This document shows positions 52,594-60,660 of a stretch of DNA of 64,000 nt, piece after piece. The notes beneath the pieces were generated by a model. The model made no database searches and had not been told where the DNA came from. It was given only the letters and a program-made list of their open reading frames with translations. A program made the position numbers and the translations under genes. This stretch comes from Methylobacterium sp. Leaf118 (GTDB taxonomy: Bacteria > Pseudomonadota > Alphaproteobacteria > Rhizobiales > Beijerinckiaceae). The stretch is taken from the NCBI RefSeq assembly GCF_920984675.1, contig NZ_CAKLBV010000001.1, positions 168,230 to 232,229 of the forward strand, in the 5' to 3' direction. Position 1 is the first letter of the stretch. Each line of letters opens with the position of its first letter.

Positions 52594-52670
52594 GGCTGCC
52601 CCGTCGCGCGCCCGGCGGCAGGGGCGCTCCTCGATTCCCCCAGCAACCCCACACATGAAGGAGCGTCCCC

Positions 52671-53951
52671 ATGCGGCGCGAGACCATGGACATCCAGACC
52701 AAGTTCCACGTCACCGGCACGAGGGCCGTCATCCACGCGGCGGTGCGCGCCGACCATGGTGGCTTATCGTCTGCGATAGAGCGGACCGACCGCATCCTGG
52801 CCGCTCTGGCCAAGGCCGACCTCATCATCGTGCCGAAGCCGACCGGCAACGCCGAGGCCGTTCGGGAGGCTGTCCGCACCGGCAACTGGACCGCCGTCTC
52901 GGAGAAGGATCTCCTGGCATGGCGTGAGGCCCCCGTGCAGGGGCTCGACATCGTCCTCGATGAGGAGGGTGAGCGAGCCATCAAGGCCGCGGCAGAAGCT
53001 CCCGTCCCACGTGGCATGGAGATCCTCGTCGCATCGGAGCGGCCGCACGGTCTCACCGACCGGGATCACGCCGTCCTGGACGCCGAGATGGTGATTGTCC
53101 GAGACATCAAGGCGGCAGTGCAAGGCTGCGCCCCCCACCGAGCCGAGGAGCTAGCCCACGAGATCACCCAGTCCCTCGCCAAGGCCGGGTTCGAGATCCG
53201 GTACGTGCCCCTCGACCTGGTCGATGACGTGGGGCCTCTTCAGCAGGTGTTCGCCGTCCGGATCGGCTGGCCGGAGTTCACGTCGAGCACCATCCTCGTT
53301 GAGGACGGAGCCGACGTCGCTACCGTGACCAAAGCGGCGAAGCTTCATGCGTTGAACGGGTATGGCAGCAAGGTAGACCGCGAGCGTTGGGTCGCCTTCA
53401 GCATGACCCAACGTCGCTTCCTGGCACCCGACGAGCCGGCGCCGTCAACGCTGATCGTGGGGCCCTACGAGGCCCTGGTGCGCGAATGCCGTACGCCTGA
53501 GCAGCCCAAGGAGGCCGCCGACGCCGATCTCAAACGCTACCAGGCGCGGTGGGAAAACGGCCTCCGAAACATCGTCACCATCCTGCACGGGCCCAGCTAC
53601 TCGTTCGAGATCGACCAGATCGTCGAGGAGGTCCGCACGCTGACAGGCATCGTGTCCCGCCTTCCGGACGAGAGCCTCCGCCGGACGGAACACCACAGCT
53701 TCGGCGAGGACGATCCGTTCACGACCATCTCCGGGGACGCCTCGTCCGTGGAGCGCATCCTCGACCTGATCGAGAAGGGTGAGGCGGCGGTGAAGGCGGA
53801 GCGAGAGCCCGAGATCTCCATCTCACTCGGCGAGGACACCTTCTACCTGCAGGGCACACCCGAGGTCCGGAAGGAGCTGATGCAGTTCCTCCTGAAGGAC
53901 ATGGGTCGCTTCGCCAAGGCGGACGCCAATCTGGTGAGGGGGGCATCCTGA
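52671..53951 (+). CDS. Hypothetical protein, 426 aa
   Basis: The largest gene of the run, with no recognised domain. It alternates short strands and helices: LVASERPHGLTDRDHAVLDA, GLRNIVTILHGPSYSFEIDQ and ISISLGEDTFYLQGTPEVRK. There is no signal or membrane helix. An ATG 5 codons downstream (MDIQTKFHV) is an equally good start. Its stop overlaps the next start by 1 nt. Confidence 0.6.
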   Translation: MRRETMDIQTKFHVTGTRAVIHAAVRADHGGLSSAIERTDRILAALAKADLIIVPKPTGNAEAVREAVRTGNWTAVSEKDLLAWREAPVQGLDIVLDEEGERAIKAAAEAPVPRGMEILVASERPHGLTDRDHAVLDAEMVIVRDIKAAVQGCAPHRAEELAHEITQSLAKAGFEIRYVPLDLVDDVGPLQQVFAVRIGWPEFTSSTILVEDGADVATVTKAAKLHALNGYGSKVDRERWVAFSMTQRRFLAPDEPAPSTLIVGPYEALVRECRTPEQPKEAADADLKRYQARWENGLRNIVTILHGPSYSFEIDQIVEEVRTLTGIVSRLPDESLRRTEHHSFGEDDPFTTISGDASSVERILDLIEKGEAAVKAEREPEISISLGEDTFYLQGTPEVRKELMQFLLKDMGRFAKADANLVRGAS

Positions 53952-54208
53952 TGCGGTCCTTCCTCACCCTCATCGCCGGCGGCCCGGGCAGGGTCGCCGT
54001 CTCCGCCGCGGGAATCGTGACCTGCGGCTTCATCCTCGACGGGCGCGGGGACGCCCTGCTGCGGGCGGTGTTCGTCACCGCGGTGTGGGGCTCCGCGTTC
54101 GTCCTGGCCTTCCTGACGCTGTGCTTCCTGGCGGCGGCGTGCGGGATCGACGTCGAGGGCGCGGTCGCCAAGCCCCAGCCGAAGGAGGCCGATCATGGCG
54201 AAGCGTGA
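53951..54208 (+). CDS. Small membrane protein, 85 aa
   Basis: Two predicted helices (VAVSAAGIVTCGFILDG and VFVTAVWGSAFVLAFLTLCF) with a charged C-terminal tail. Overlaps both neighbours, so it is translationally coupled. No family recognised; size and position resemble phage lysis or membrane accessory genes, but nothing proves that. Confidence 0.5.
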   Translation: MRSFLTLIAGGPGRVAVSAAGIVTCGFILDGRGDALLRAVFVTAVWGSAFVLAFLTLCFLAAACGIDVEGAVAKPQPKEADHGEA

Positions 54209-54389
54209 ACCACGGCTCAGCGTCTCGGTGACGGAAGGCGCCCGGGACGCCGATACCGGAAGGACGGCGTTCCGCATGGTCATCGTGCAAGCGTCGGGCG
54301 AGGCCGGCATCAACGCGGCACTGAAGCTCGTCGACGCCGTGACGGGCGTCCTCGACCGGCCCAAGCCGAAGGTGATCGGGCGTGGGTAG
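54195..54389 (+). CDS. Small hypothetical protein, 64 aa
   Basis: Unknown soluble protein starting MAKREPRLSVSVTEGARDAD, ending PKPKVIGRG. It overlaps the previous gene by 14 bp and the next by 8 bp, which supports a compact operon. Confidence 0.45.
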   Translation: MAKREPRLSVSVTEGARDADTGRTAFRMVIVQASGEAGINAALKLVDAVTGVLDRPKPKVIGRG

Positions 54390-54579
54390 GATCGACCTGT
54401 TGACGTGGAGAGCCGAGACGGACGCGGTCGACAGGCTCGTGGACGGGCTCCTCGCCCGCGACGGGCGGGCCCAGGCCGAGGCGGTGGGCGCCATCCCCGA
54501 CGACGACGGCGCCCACCGCCGGGTGTGGGAGCGCGCCCTGCTGCTGCTGTCCTGGCACGCCGCGCACGGGCCGGACTGA
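54382..54579 (+). CDS. Small hypothetical protein, 65 aa
   Basis: A GTG at 54382 opens a short helical protein (WRAETDAVDRLVDGLLARDG, RRVWERALLLLSWHAA). Last member of the packed run. Family unknown. Confidence 0.45.
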   Translation: MGRIDLLTWRAETDAVDRLVDGLLARDGRAQAEAVGAIPDDDGAHRRVWERALLLLSWHAAHGPD

Positions 54580-54808
54580 GCGCCCCATTCCCAAAACGGG
54601 AATCACCGGATCTGCGCTTGGTAACCACCTGTTAACCACTATTCGCCCCAGGGGTTGCAGGCGATCCGCGACCCTGCGAAGGTCTGGCATCGGGTTAACC
54701 TACCCAAACCGTCTTAACCAAGCTCCCAGGTGTCGATAGACTCCGCCCGGGACTTGGGGATTCCTTCGCGCATCGAGGCCGCCGGCCTCTGCGGGAGGAG
54801 CACATCCC
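54580..54808. other. Promoter-like gap with repeated TTAACC/GTAACC motifs
   Basis: Four (G/T)TAACC copies occur between 54621 and 54720. One pair, GTAA (54621-54624) and TTAAC (54632-54636), has the N7 spacing of an alphaproteobacterial CtrA box, but with one mismatch. The region precedes the 54809 gene and may hold its promoter. Confidence 0.3.
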
Positions 54809-55351
54809 ATGACAATCATCTGTGGATTCGACGAGCCGACGACCGAAGACGAAGCCAAGAGCGTCATCCTGGATCGGGCGTGCGACGCCGCCAGGATCAT
54901 GCACGCCAAGTGGCCCGGCGACCGCGTCAAGCAGGCCGACTACATGCTGCTGACGCTGTACCGGGCCTACGTCCTCGTGAACCTCGTGAAGGAGGAAGGC
55001 CGGGACGACCTGCGCATGTTCTACGTGAAGGGCCAGGGACGGTCGGACTCGATCCCTCAGGATTGGTTCATGGCCTACATCGCGGACGAGTGGACGCATA
55101 CGGCGTGGCGCCTGGCGTACGGAGACAGTGAGGACGACGTGTTCGTCCGCAAGTGCCTTGTCGACAAGGACAAGGCCGCCTTCGACCGCCTGACGCAGTG
55201 GCTCACTCCGGCCGGCATGGCCCAGCGCATCAGCTTGAACGGCGACTACTCCGAGCATCCGGAACTCGCCGCCGTTCAGCACTACCACGACATCTTCATG
55301 GAGCATTCGGATGTCGAGGTCTGCGACCGTACAGTCGAGGTGAACTTCTAG
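54809..55351 (+). CDS. Hypothetical protein, 180 aa
   Basis: Unknown soluble protein, helical, with MTIICGFDEPTTEDEAKSVI at the N-terminus and QDWFMAYIADEWTHTAWRLA in the middle. Its end overlaps the convergent metallophosphoesterase gene by 4 bp. Restrained composition supports a real gene. Confidence 0.6.
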   Translation: MTIICGFDEPTTEDEAKSVILDRACDAARIMHAKWPGDRVKQADYMLLTLYRAYVLVNLVKEEGRDDLRMFYVKGQGRSDSIPQDWFMAYIADEWTHTAWRLAYGDSEDDVFVRKCLVDKDKAAFDRLTQWLTPAGMAQRISLNGDYSEHPELAAVQHYHDIFMEHSDVEVCDRTVEVNF

Positions 55352-55911
55352 CCCTCGCCGTCGTCCTCGGCCTCCAGCGCGGCGCCACGGACCTTCTCCT
55401 CGGGCTGGTCCGTGGTCGCCGCCAGGCGCTCCCGGATCTCCCCGAGGGTGACCGGCCTATAGCTCCACCGGTCGACCCCGACGTCGCAGGACTGCGAGGT
55501 GTCCGGGAGCAGGCCATGGGTATGCCCGAAAAGCTGGATGCTCCCCCTCCACGCGCCGACCCAGGCCCTCATCGGGTAGTGGCAGAGGATGACGCGCTGG
55601 CCCTCGATCCGGCGCGAGACGAGCTCGTGCTGCTCGTGCCATCCGAGGCTGGTCGTCTTCGTGCGGTCGTGATTCCCGCGAACGAGGTACTTGCGGCCCC
55701 GGAGGCGCTTGAAGAGCGCCGCGTACTGCTCCGGCGTGCCACCCATGCCGAAGTCGCCGAGGTGCCAGACCTCGTCGCGTGGGCCGACGACCGCGTTCCA
55801 CGATTGCACGAGGAGCTCGTTGTGCTCGGCGATATCGACGAACGGCCTGTCGCTCATACGCAGGACGCCGGCGTGGAAAAAATGGGTGTCGGCGGTGAAA
55901 AAGGTCGTCAT
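55348..55911 (-). CDS. Calcineurin-like metallophosphoesterase
   Basis: This 187-aa enzyme has the full two-metal signature: FFTADTHFFH (DxH), DEVWHLGDFG (GD), LVRGNHDRTK (GNHD), LCHYPMRAW (H) and LFGHTHG (GHxH). Phage- and plasmid-borne members are common, and substrates range from phosphoproteins to nucleotides. The ATG at 55911 starts directly at the first strand; a further 13 upstream residues are unlikely. Confidence 0.88.
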   Translation of the reverse strand: MTTFFTADTHFFHAGVLRMSDRPFVDIAEHNELLVQSWNAVVGPRDEVWHLGDFGMGGTPEQYAALFKRLRGRKYLVRGNHDRTKTTSLGWHEQHELVSRRIEGQRVILCHYPMRAWVGAWRGSIQLFGHTHGLLPDTSQSCDVGVDRWSYRPVTLGEIRERLAATTDQPEEKVRGAALEAEDDGEG

Positions 55912-56233
55912 TTTGGCAGCCTCAAAGGGGGCTGCCGCGCACGCGGTCACGCCCCGGGATTAGGGATCTCGGCGAGGGGACGGCGGCGTATCGGTTTCAC
56001 GGGTCTCTCCGGAGCGGCGAACCGTTTCCAAAACGGAAAGGGTTGGCGGTGGAATCGGTGTCGTAGCACGGGCCGGGTTAACGGGGCCTGGCCTGGGGGC
56101 ATCAACGAAACTGTCCCCAACAGGATGATTCGACAGCTTCGGAAGCGGGTTAGACCATCAACGTCGGCCATGTTGCCCGAGCGTTAGATTTGTCGTTGGA
56201 GCCCCCCGCAGCTTTAGATCCGTCGGTCCGCCG
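55912..56233. other. Gene-free gap
   Basis: No supported gene was found between the metallophosphoesterase start and the stop of the next minus-strand gene. Near 56170-56240 the sequence has repeated TTAGATTTGTCGTTGGAG-, TTTAGATCCGTCGGTCCG- and GTTAGCTTTGTCGGTCGG-like units about 30 bp apart, an imperfect direct repeat of unknown meaning. Confidence 0.35.
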
Positions 56234-56500
56234 TTAGCTTTGTCGGTCGGGCGGCCGGTCCGTGCCGAGGTCCACGAGGTAGGCCCGGCACCAGGGCACG
56301 TACTGGTTCGGGCCGCGCTTCCCCCACGCCTTCGGCCACCGGCACGTGACCGTCACGGCCAGCAGCACCGCGTCGAGCGAGGCGTTCGGCCCGAGGCGCG
56401 CGATCATCCTCTCGGTGCAGTAGTCCCCCCGCCGGCGCGGGCACCACAGGCAGGCCACCCGGACCCGCCGGTAGGGGAAGTCGCCCAGCCGAAGGATCAC
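56234..56500 (-). CDS. Hypothetical protein with Cys motif, 88 aa
   Basis: The start is MILRLGDFPYRRVRVACLWC. The CLWCPRRRGDYC segment could bind zinc. The layout, a short strand, a Cys pair, an RMIARLGPNASLDAVL helix and later single Cys residues, looks like a small zinc-ribbon family found in alphaproteobacterial accessory regions. It diverges from the 56562 gene. Confidence 0.6.
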   Translation of the reverse strand: MILRLGDFPYRRVRVACLWCPRRRGDYCTERMIARLGPNASLDAVLLAVTVTCRWPKAWGKRGPNQYVPWCRAYLVDLGTDRPPDRQS

Positions 56501-56527
56501 CGCCCCAGTCCTTGCTCCGCCGCGTTT

Positions 56528-56542
56528 GTTCTCTATCTGTTC
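56528..56542 (+). promoter_or_regulatory. Alphaproteobacterial LexA (SOS) box
   Basis: GTTCTCTATCTGTTC is a perfect GTTC-N7-GTTC direct repeat, the LexA operator of alphaproteobacteria. It lies 19 bp before the ATG at 56562 and 28 bp from the divergent start at 56500, so either gene could be DNA-damage induced. Confidence 0.8.
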
Positions 56543-56561
56543 CTGCGACGGAGGGTTGGCA

Positions 56562-56759
56562 ATGCCTGATTACGCGGACATCCTGGATGCAGTGGCCGGC
56601 GAGGAACGCGACGCGATCCTGCGGGCCCTGGCGGAGGACATGCTGGAGGTGAGGTCGACGCGGCGGCCCGGGCTGGTGAAGGCCGAGCGGCCGGCGGACC
56701 TAGCGAGGGCGCTGGGGCGGGACCGGCGGCGGGCGCGTCCCGTGCGGCTGGCATCCTGA
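56562..56759 (+). CDS. Small hypothetical protein under a LexA box, 65 aa
   Basis: Begins MPDYADILDAVAGEERDAIL with an acidic helical first half and an Arg-rich C-terminus (GRDRRRARPVRLAS). GGAGGG precedes the ATG. Family unknown. The LexA box just upstream suggests expression upon DNA damage, a common pattern for mobile-element genes. Confidence 0.6.
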   Translation: MPDYADILDAVAGEERDAILRALAEDMLEVRSTRRPGLVKAERPADLARALGRDRRRARPVRLAS

Positions 56760-56892
56760 TCCCGGGTGGGATCACCGGCTGCCGGTGATACCGGGTGGGA
56801 TCATCCACAGGCGTCGCGACGGGGGCGGACGGGGGCGGGACGGAACGGGGGCGGATCGCGAGGTCCCGCCCCAAATCCGCCCCGGAACGAAA

Positions 56893-56918
56893 AAGCCCCG
56901 GCGTCCAGGCCAGGGCTT
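56893..56918 (-). terminator. Terminator of the tRNA-Met gene
   Basis: AAGCCC (56893-56898) pairs with GGGCTT (56913-56918), with more pairing inside. On the minus strand it is followed by GGGGCTTTTTCG. It lies about 25 bp beyond the tRNA 3' end. Confidence 0.75.
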
Positions 56919-56941
56919 CGCGTCTAAGTCGTTGAATTCTT

Positions 56942-57018
56942 TGGTAGCGGGAGAGGGACTCGAACCCCCGACACGAGGATTATGATTCCTCTGCTCTAAC
57001 CAGCTGAGCTACCCCGCC
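56942..57018 (-). tRNA. tRNA-Met (CAT)
   Basis: A 77-nt cloverleaf on the minus strand: acceptor GGCGGGG, D-arm AGCTCAGCTGGTTAGAGC, anticodon arm GAGGA-ATCATAA-TCCTC with anticodon CAT, T-arm GGGGGTTCGAGTCCCTC, and an encoded CCA. The paired first base argues for elongator Met; lysidine-modified Ile(CAT) is the alternative. Its 3' end faces the accessory region, which makes it a possible integration site. Confidence 0.95.
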
Positions 57019-57193
57019 ACCGTCGCGGAGGGCGTCGCAGGGGACGCGCTCCGGTGGGCGGCGGTATAGGGAGAAGGCGGTGAGGGTGTCAACGGTCCCG
57101 TGAGGGGCTTCGCGCGTCGGACTCGGGTCCGCGTGCGCGCGATCCACAGCCTGTCTTCCGCACGCGCCGTGCCGCGGGCGGGTTGGGGTTTCG

Positions 57194-57655
57194 GAAACCC
57201 CGATCGCCGAGGCCTTCGCCGAACCCCGGCTCCGCGGAGCCCTGCTGTTGCTGGACGATGGCTCCCTCCTGTTCGATCGGGGCACGGCCCGCGCCCAGTG
57301 GGAGGTGTCCCGGGTCAACGAGCGTCCCGCACTGGGCTCGACCATCATCCCTTGCTGCTGGTGGCCGCCACCAACCTTCCGGAGCGCCTCGACCCGGCGG
57401 CCCGGCGGCGCTTCGTGTTCAAGCTGCGCCCGCATCCGCCCGGGGCCGAGCGCGCGGCGCGCGCCTTCGAGCATGTCTTCGGGCTGGCGCCGCCGCCGGA
57501 ACTCGCCGAACCGAGGAGCCTGACCCCGGGCGACTTCGCGGTGGTCGCGCGCCAGTTCCGGCCATGTGCCGGCCGGGGTGGCCTTCGACCTGGTGGAGCG
57601 GTTGCGGGTGCAAGCGGAGGCAAAGCCCGGCCTGGCCGCCCGCATCGGCTTCTGA
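57194..57655 (+). pseudogene. Decayed AAA+ ATPase gene
   Basis: Pieces of the C-terminal half of an AAA+ ATPase appear in shifting frames. ETPIAEAFAEPRLRGALLLL leads into a damaged Walker B (LDDGSLLFDRG) and AQWEVSRVNE. After a frameshift near 57330 comes DHHPLLLVAATNLPERLDPA and FVFKLRPHPPGAERAARAF. After another near 57565, VPAGVAFDLVERLRVQAEAK ends at the stop, 57653-57655. The N-terminal half is missing. It lies between the tRNA and the amidotransferase gene. Confidence 0.8.
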
Positions 57656-57859
57656 GCGAGCTCTCCGCCGCGGACGTTCCGACCCTCCCGTTCGCCGGCC
57701 GCGTGGCTCGGACATCGCTTGCCCTCGATGATCGGAGGCCGGGCTCGCGCGGGGCGGAGAGGCGCGCTTTTCGGCGTGGAACGCGGAACGCACCGCCTGC
57801 GCTTCCGTTTGGCCGGTCGGACACCGAGCCATTGCGAGCGACGAGGACGACCGGGATCG

Positions 57860-59629
57860 ATGTGTGGGATCTGCGGAGAGATCAGGTTCGAGGGACAGGC
57901 CGATCCGGGCGCCGTCCGGGCGATGATGGCGGTGCTGAGCCCGCGCGGACCCGATGCGGCCGGCATCCACGGCCAGGGCCGGGTCGTGTTCGGCCATTGC
58001 CGGCTCAAGATCATCGACCTGTCGGAGGCCGGCCAGCAGCCGATGGTCGACCCCGCCCTCGGGCTGACGGTCGTGTTCAACGGCTGCATCTACAATTATC
58101 GGGAGCTGCGCACCGAATTGGAGGGCGAGGGCTACCGCTTCTTCTCCACGAGCGACACGGAGGTCGTGCTCAAGGCCTATCACGCCTGGGGTGGGATGTG
58201 CGTGACGCGCTTCCTCGGCATGTTCGCCTTCGCGGTGCACGAGCGTGATTCCGGCCGGGTCGTGCTCGCCCGTGACCGGCTCGGCATCAAGCCGCTCTAC
58301 TATGCGGAGAGGGGACGGCGCTTCCGCTTCGCCTCCTCGCTGCCGGCCCTGTTGGCGGCGGGCGATGTCGACACCGCCATCGATCCGGCCGCCCTCCACC
58401 ATTACATGAGCTGGCACGCGGGCGTGCCGGCGCCGCTCACCATCGTGAAGGGCGTGCGCAAGCTCCATCCAGCGACGATCGTGACGCTGGAGGCCGATGG
58501 TCGGCGCCACGAGGAGGCCTATTGGTCGCTCACCGTCGGTCCCCGTGAGGCGGACCGCGGCATGAGCGAGGCGGATTGGCGCGAGGCCGTGCTCGAATCC
58601 CTCGGCATCGCCGTGGCCCGCCGCCAGATCGCCGACGTGCCGACCGGGGTGCTGTTGTCCGGCGGGCTCGATTCCTCGGTCATCGTCGCGCTGCTCGCCC
58701 GCAACGGACAGAAGGGTCTCAAGACCTTCTCGGTCGGCTTCGACGCGGTGAACGGCGTCGAAGGCGACGAGTTCAAGTATTCCGATATCATCGCGGCCGC
58801 GTTCGAGACCGATCACGCCAAGCTTGTGGTCGACGGCGCGCGGACGCTCGACGCCCTGCCGCTGGCGATCCACGCCATGGCCGAGCCGCAGATGAGCCAC
58901 GACGCCGTCGCCTTCCTGCTCCTGTCGCAGGAGGTCGCCAAGCACGTGAAGGTGATCCAAAGCGGCCAGGGCGCCGACGAGGTGTTCGGCGGCTACCATT
59001 GGTACCCGAAGCTGATGGGCTCGACCGACCCGGTCGCCGACTACGCCCGCGCCTATCACGACCGCGAGCAGGCCGAGATGCGCGAGGCGCTCGCGCCCGA
59101 CCTGCTCGGCCCGGATTACAGCCGCGACTACCTCACGCGGTTCTATGCCGGGTCGACCAGTGCGAGCGCCATCGACCAGACCCTCGAACTCGACCAGCGG
59201 ATCATGCTCGTCGACGATCCCGTCAAGCGGGTCGACAACATGACCATGGCCTGCGGTCTCGAGGCGCGGGTGCCCTTCCTCGATCACGAGCTGGTCGAAC
59301 TCGCGGCCCGCATCCCGGCCGCGCTGAAGGTGCGCGACGGCGGCAAGTACATCCTGAAGGAGGCGGCCCGTGCCGTGGTGCCGGCGGCGGTGATCGACCG
59401 GCCGAAGGGCTACTTCCCGGTCCCGGCCCTCAAGCATATCCGCGGCCCGTTCATGGACTTCGTGCGCGACGTGCTCGACCAGCCGGTGGCGCGGGAGCGC
59501 GGCCTCTTCAACCGCGCTTACGTGGACAAGCTCCTGGCCGATCCCGACGGGACGCTGACGCCGAAGGGGAATTCGAAGCTCTGGCAGGTGGCGCTGCTGG
59601 AGGCGTGGCTGCAATCGCACCGCCTCTGA
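57860..59629 (+). CDS. N-acetylglutaminylglutamine amidotransferase (AsnB family)
   Basis: This 589-aa protein has an N-terminal class II glutaminase domain (Cys2 after Met, MCGICGEIRFEGQ, then VFNGCIYNYRELR) and a C-terminal synthetase PP-loop (VLLSGGLDSSVIVALLA). The start must be the ATG at 57860 so that Cys2 is exposed. Length and segments such as RLKIIDLSEAGQQPMVDP match the enzyme that makes the osmolyte N-acetylglutaminylglutamine amide. Its usual partner, the dipeptide synthetase, is not next to it. A generic asparagine synthetase is the alternative. Confidence 0.85.
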   Translation: MCGICGEIRFEGQADPGAVRAMMAVLSPRGPDAAGIHGQGRVVFGHCRLKIIDLSEAGQQPMVDPALGLTVVFNGCIYNYRELRTELEGEGYRFFSTSDTEVVLKAYHAWGGMCVTRFLGMFAFAVHERDSGRVVLARDRLGIKPLYYAERGRRFRFASSLPALLAAGDVDTAIDPAALHHYMSWHAGVPAPLTIVKGVRKLHPATIVTLEADGRRHEEAYWSLTVGPREADRGMSEADWREAVLESLGIAVARRQIADVPTGVLLSGGLDSSVIVALLARNGQKGLKTFSVGFDAVNGVEGDEFKYSDIIAAAFETDHAKLVVDGARTLDALPLAIHAMAEPQMSHDAVAFLLLSQEVAKHVKVIQSGQGADEVFGGYHWYPKLMGSTDPVADYARAYHDREQAEMREALAPDLLGPDYSRDYLTRFYAGSTSASAIDQTLELDQRIMLVDDPVKRVDNMTMACGLEARVPFLDHELVELAARIPAALKVRDGGKYILKEAARAVVPAAVIDRPKGYFPVPALKHIRGPFMDFVRDVLDQPVARERGLFNRAYVDKLLADPDGTLTPKGNSKLWQVALLEAWLQSHRL

Positions 59630-59649
59630 TCAGTGCCGCCCGCGTATGA

Positions 59650-59671
59650 CCGATCGCCCCCGGGCGATCGG
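59650..59671 (+). terminator. Hairpin after the amidotransferase gene
   Basis: CCGATCGCC (59650-59658) and GGCGATCGG (59663-59671) pair perfectly around CCCG, 20 bp after the stop, followed by TTCG. Confidence 0.65.
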
Positions 59672-59775
59672 TTCGCCCGCCAGGATCGGCCTGCGCTCAA
59701 GGTGACGCGGATTCTCCACGATCATCCCCGATGGGCGCCGTAGCCGAGACGCACTCGGTCGGGGAGCCGAACGCC

Positions 59776-60615
59776 ATGTGTCGCTGGATCGCCTATCGGG
59801 GCCGTACGATCCCGCTGGAGCACTACATCACCGAGCCGGCCCACTCGCTGGTCTCGCAGAGCATCAAGGCGCTCGAATCGACCGCGGCGACGAATGGCGA
59901 CGGGTTCGGCCTCGGCTGGTACGGCGACCATCCGGAGCCCGGCCGGTTCCGCGAGGTGCAGCCGGCATGGTCGGACGAGAACCTGCGCTACCTGTGCCGG
60001 CATCTGCACTCGCACCTGTTCTTCGCCCATGTGCGGGCCGCGACCGGCACGCCGATCACCCGGCCGAACTGCCACCCCTTCGCCTGCGGCCCGTGGCTGT
60101 TCATGCACAACGGCTATGTCGGGGACTGGGCGCGCTTGCGCCGGCCGATCGAGGCCCTGATTCCGGACGCGCTCTACCCGTCGCGGTCGGGCACGACGGA
60201 TTCGGAGGCCCTGTTTCTGGCGATCCTCGGCCAGGGCCTGATGGCGACCGACCAGCCCCGCGATCCGATCACCGCCACCACCCAGGCGCTGGCGCGGGTC
60301 ACCGAGCTCGTCGGCGGCATCGAGGGTGGGCATCCGTTCCGCTTCACCGCGGCGCTCGCCGACGGACGCGACCTCTACGCCTTCCGCTACGCCGCCAACG
60401 ATGCGGCCAACAGCATGTATTATCGCCAGTCCGCCGACGGGGTCGTGGTGGTGTCGGAGCCGCTCGACCAGGAGCACGCGACCTGGATCCCGGTGCCGGA
60501 CAACAGCGTCGTCGTCGCCCGCTGGGACGAGCCGGTTTCGGTGGTCTCGCTCAAGGAGTTCGGTCTCGCCCGAACCTCGGGACTGCCGCGGCTGCAATTG
60601 CAGAAGAGCGCCTGA
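59776..60615 (+). CDS. Class II glutamine amidotransferase (YafJ/EgtC type)
   Basis: This 279-aa stand-alone glutaminase domain begins MCRWIAYRG, so the catalytic Cys2 fixes the start at 59776 even though the frame is open from 59731. Other conserved parts are TNGDGFGLGWYG, FAHVRAATGTPI, NCHPFACGPWLFMHNG and SGTTDSEALF. The acceptor partner is unknown. It is convergent with the sigma factor gene downstream. Confidence 0.88.
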   Translation: MCRWIAYRGRTIPLEHYITEPAHSLVSQSIKALESTAATNGDGFGLGWYGDHPEPGRFREVQPAWSDENLRYLCRHLHSHLFFAHVRAATGTPITRPNCHPFACGPWLFMHNGYVGDWARLRRPIEALIPDALYPSRSGTTDSEALFLAILGQGLMATDQPRDPITATTQALARVTELVGGIEGGHPFRFTAALADGRDLYAFRYAANDAANSMYYRQSADGVVVVSEPLDQEHATWIPVPDNSVVVARWDEPVSVVSLKEFGLARTSGLPRLQLQKSA

Positions 60616-60660
60616 TCCGCGCCCGGGCCGGGGGCCGGCCCGATCGCGGGGCCGGTCTCC

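Noticed and set aside
54621..54636. CtrA box
   Set aside because: The first half is GTAA rather than TTAA and the surroundings contain several similar repeats, so I keep it only as a weak note in the gap entry.
57419..59620. 733-codon open frame on the minus strand opposite the amidotransferase
   Set aside because: Shadow of a high-GC gene; composition rich in Arg/Gly/His with no domain, while the plus strand has an intact enzyme.
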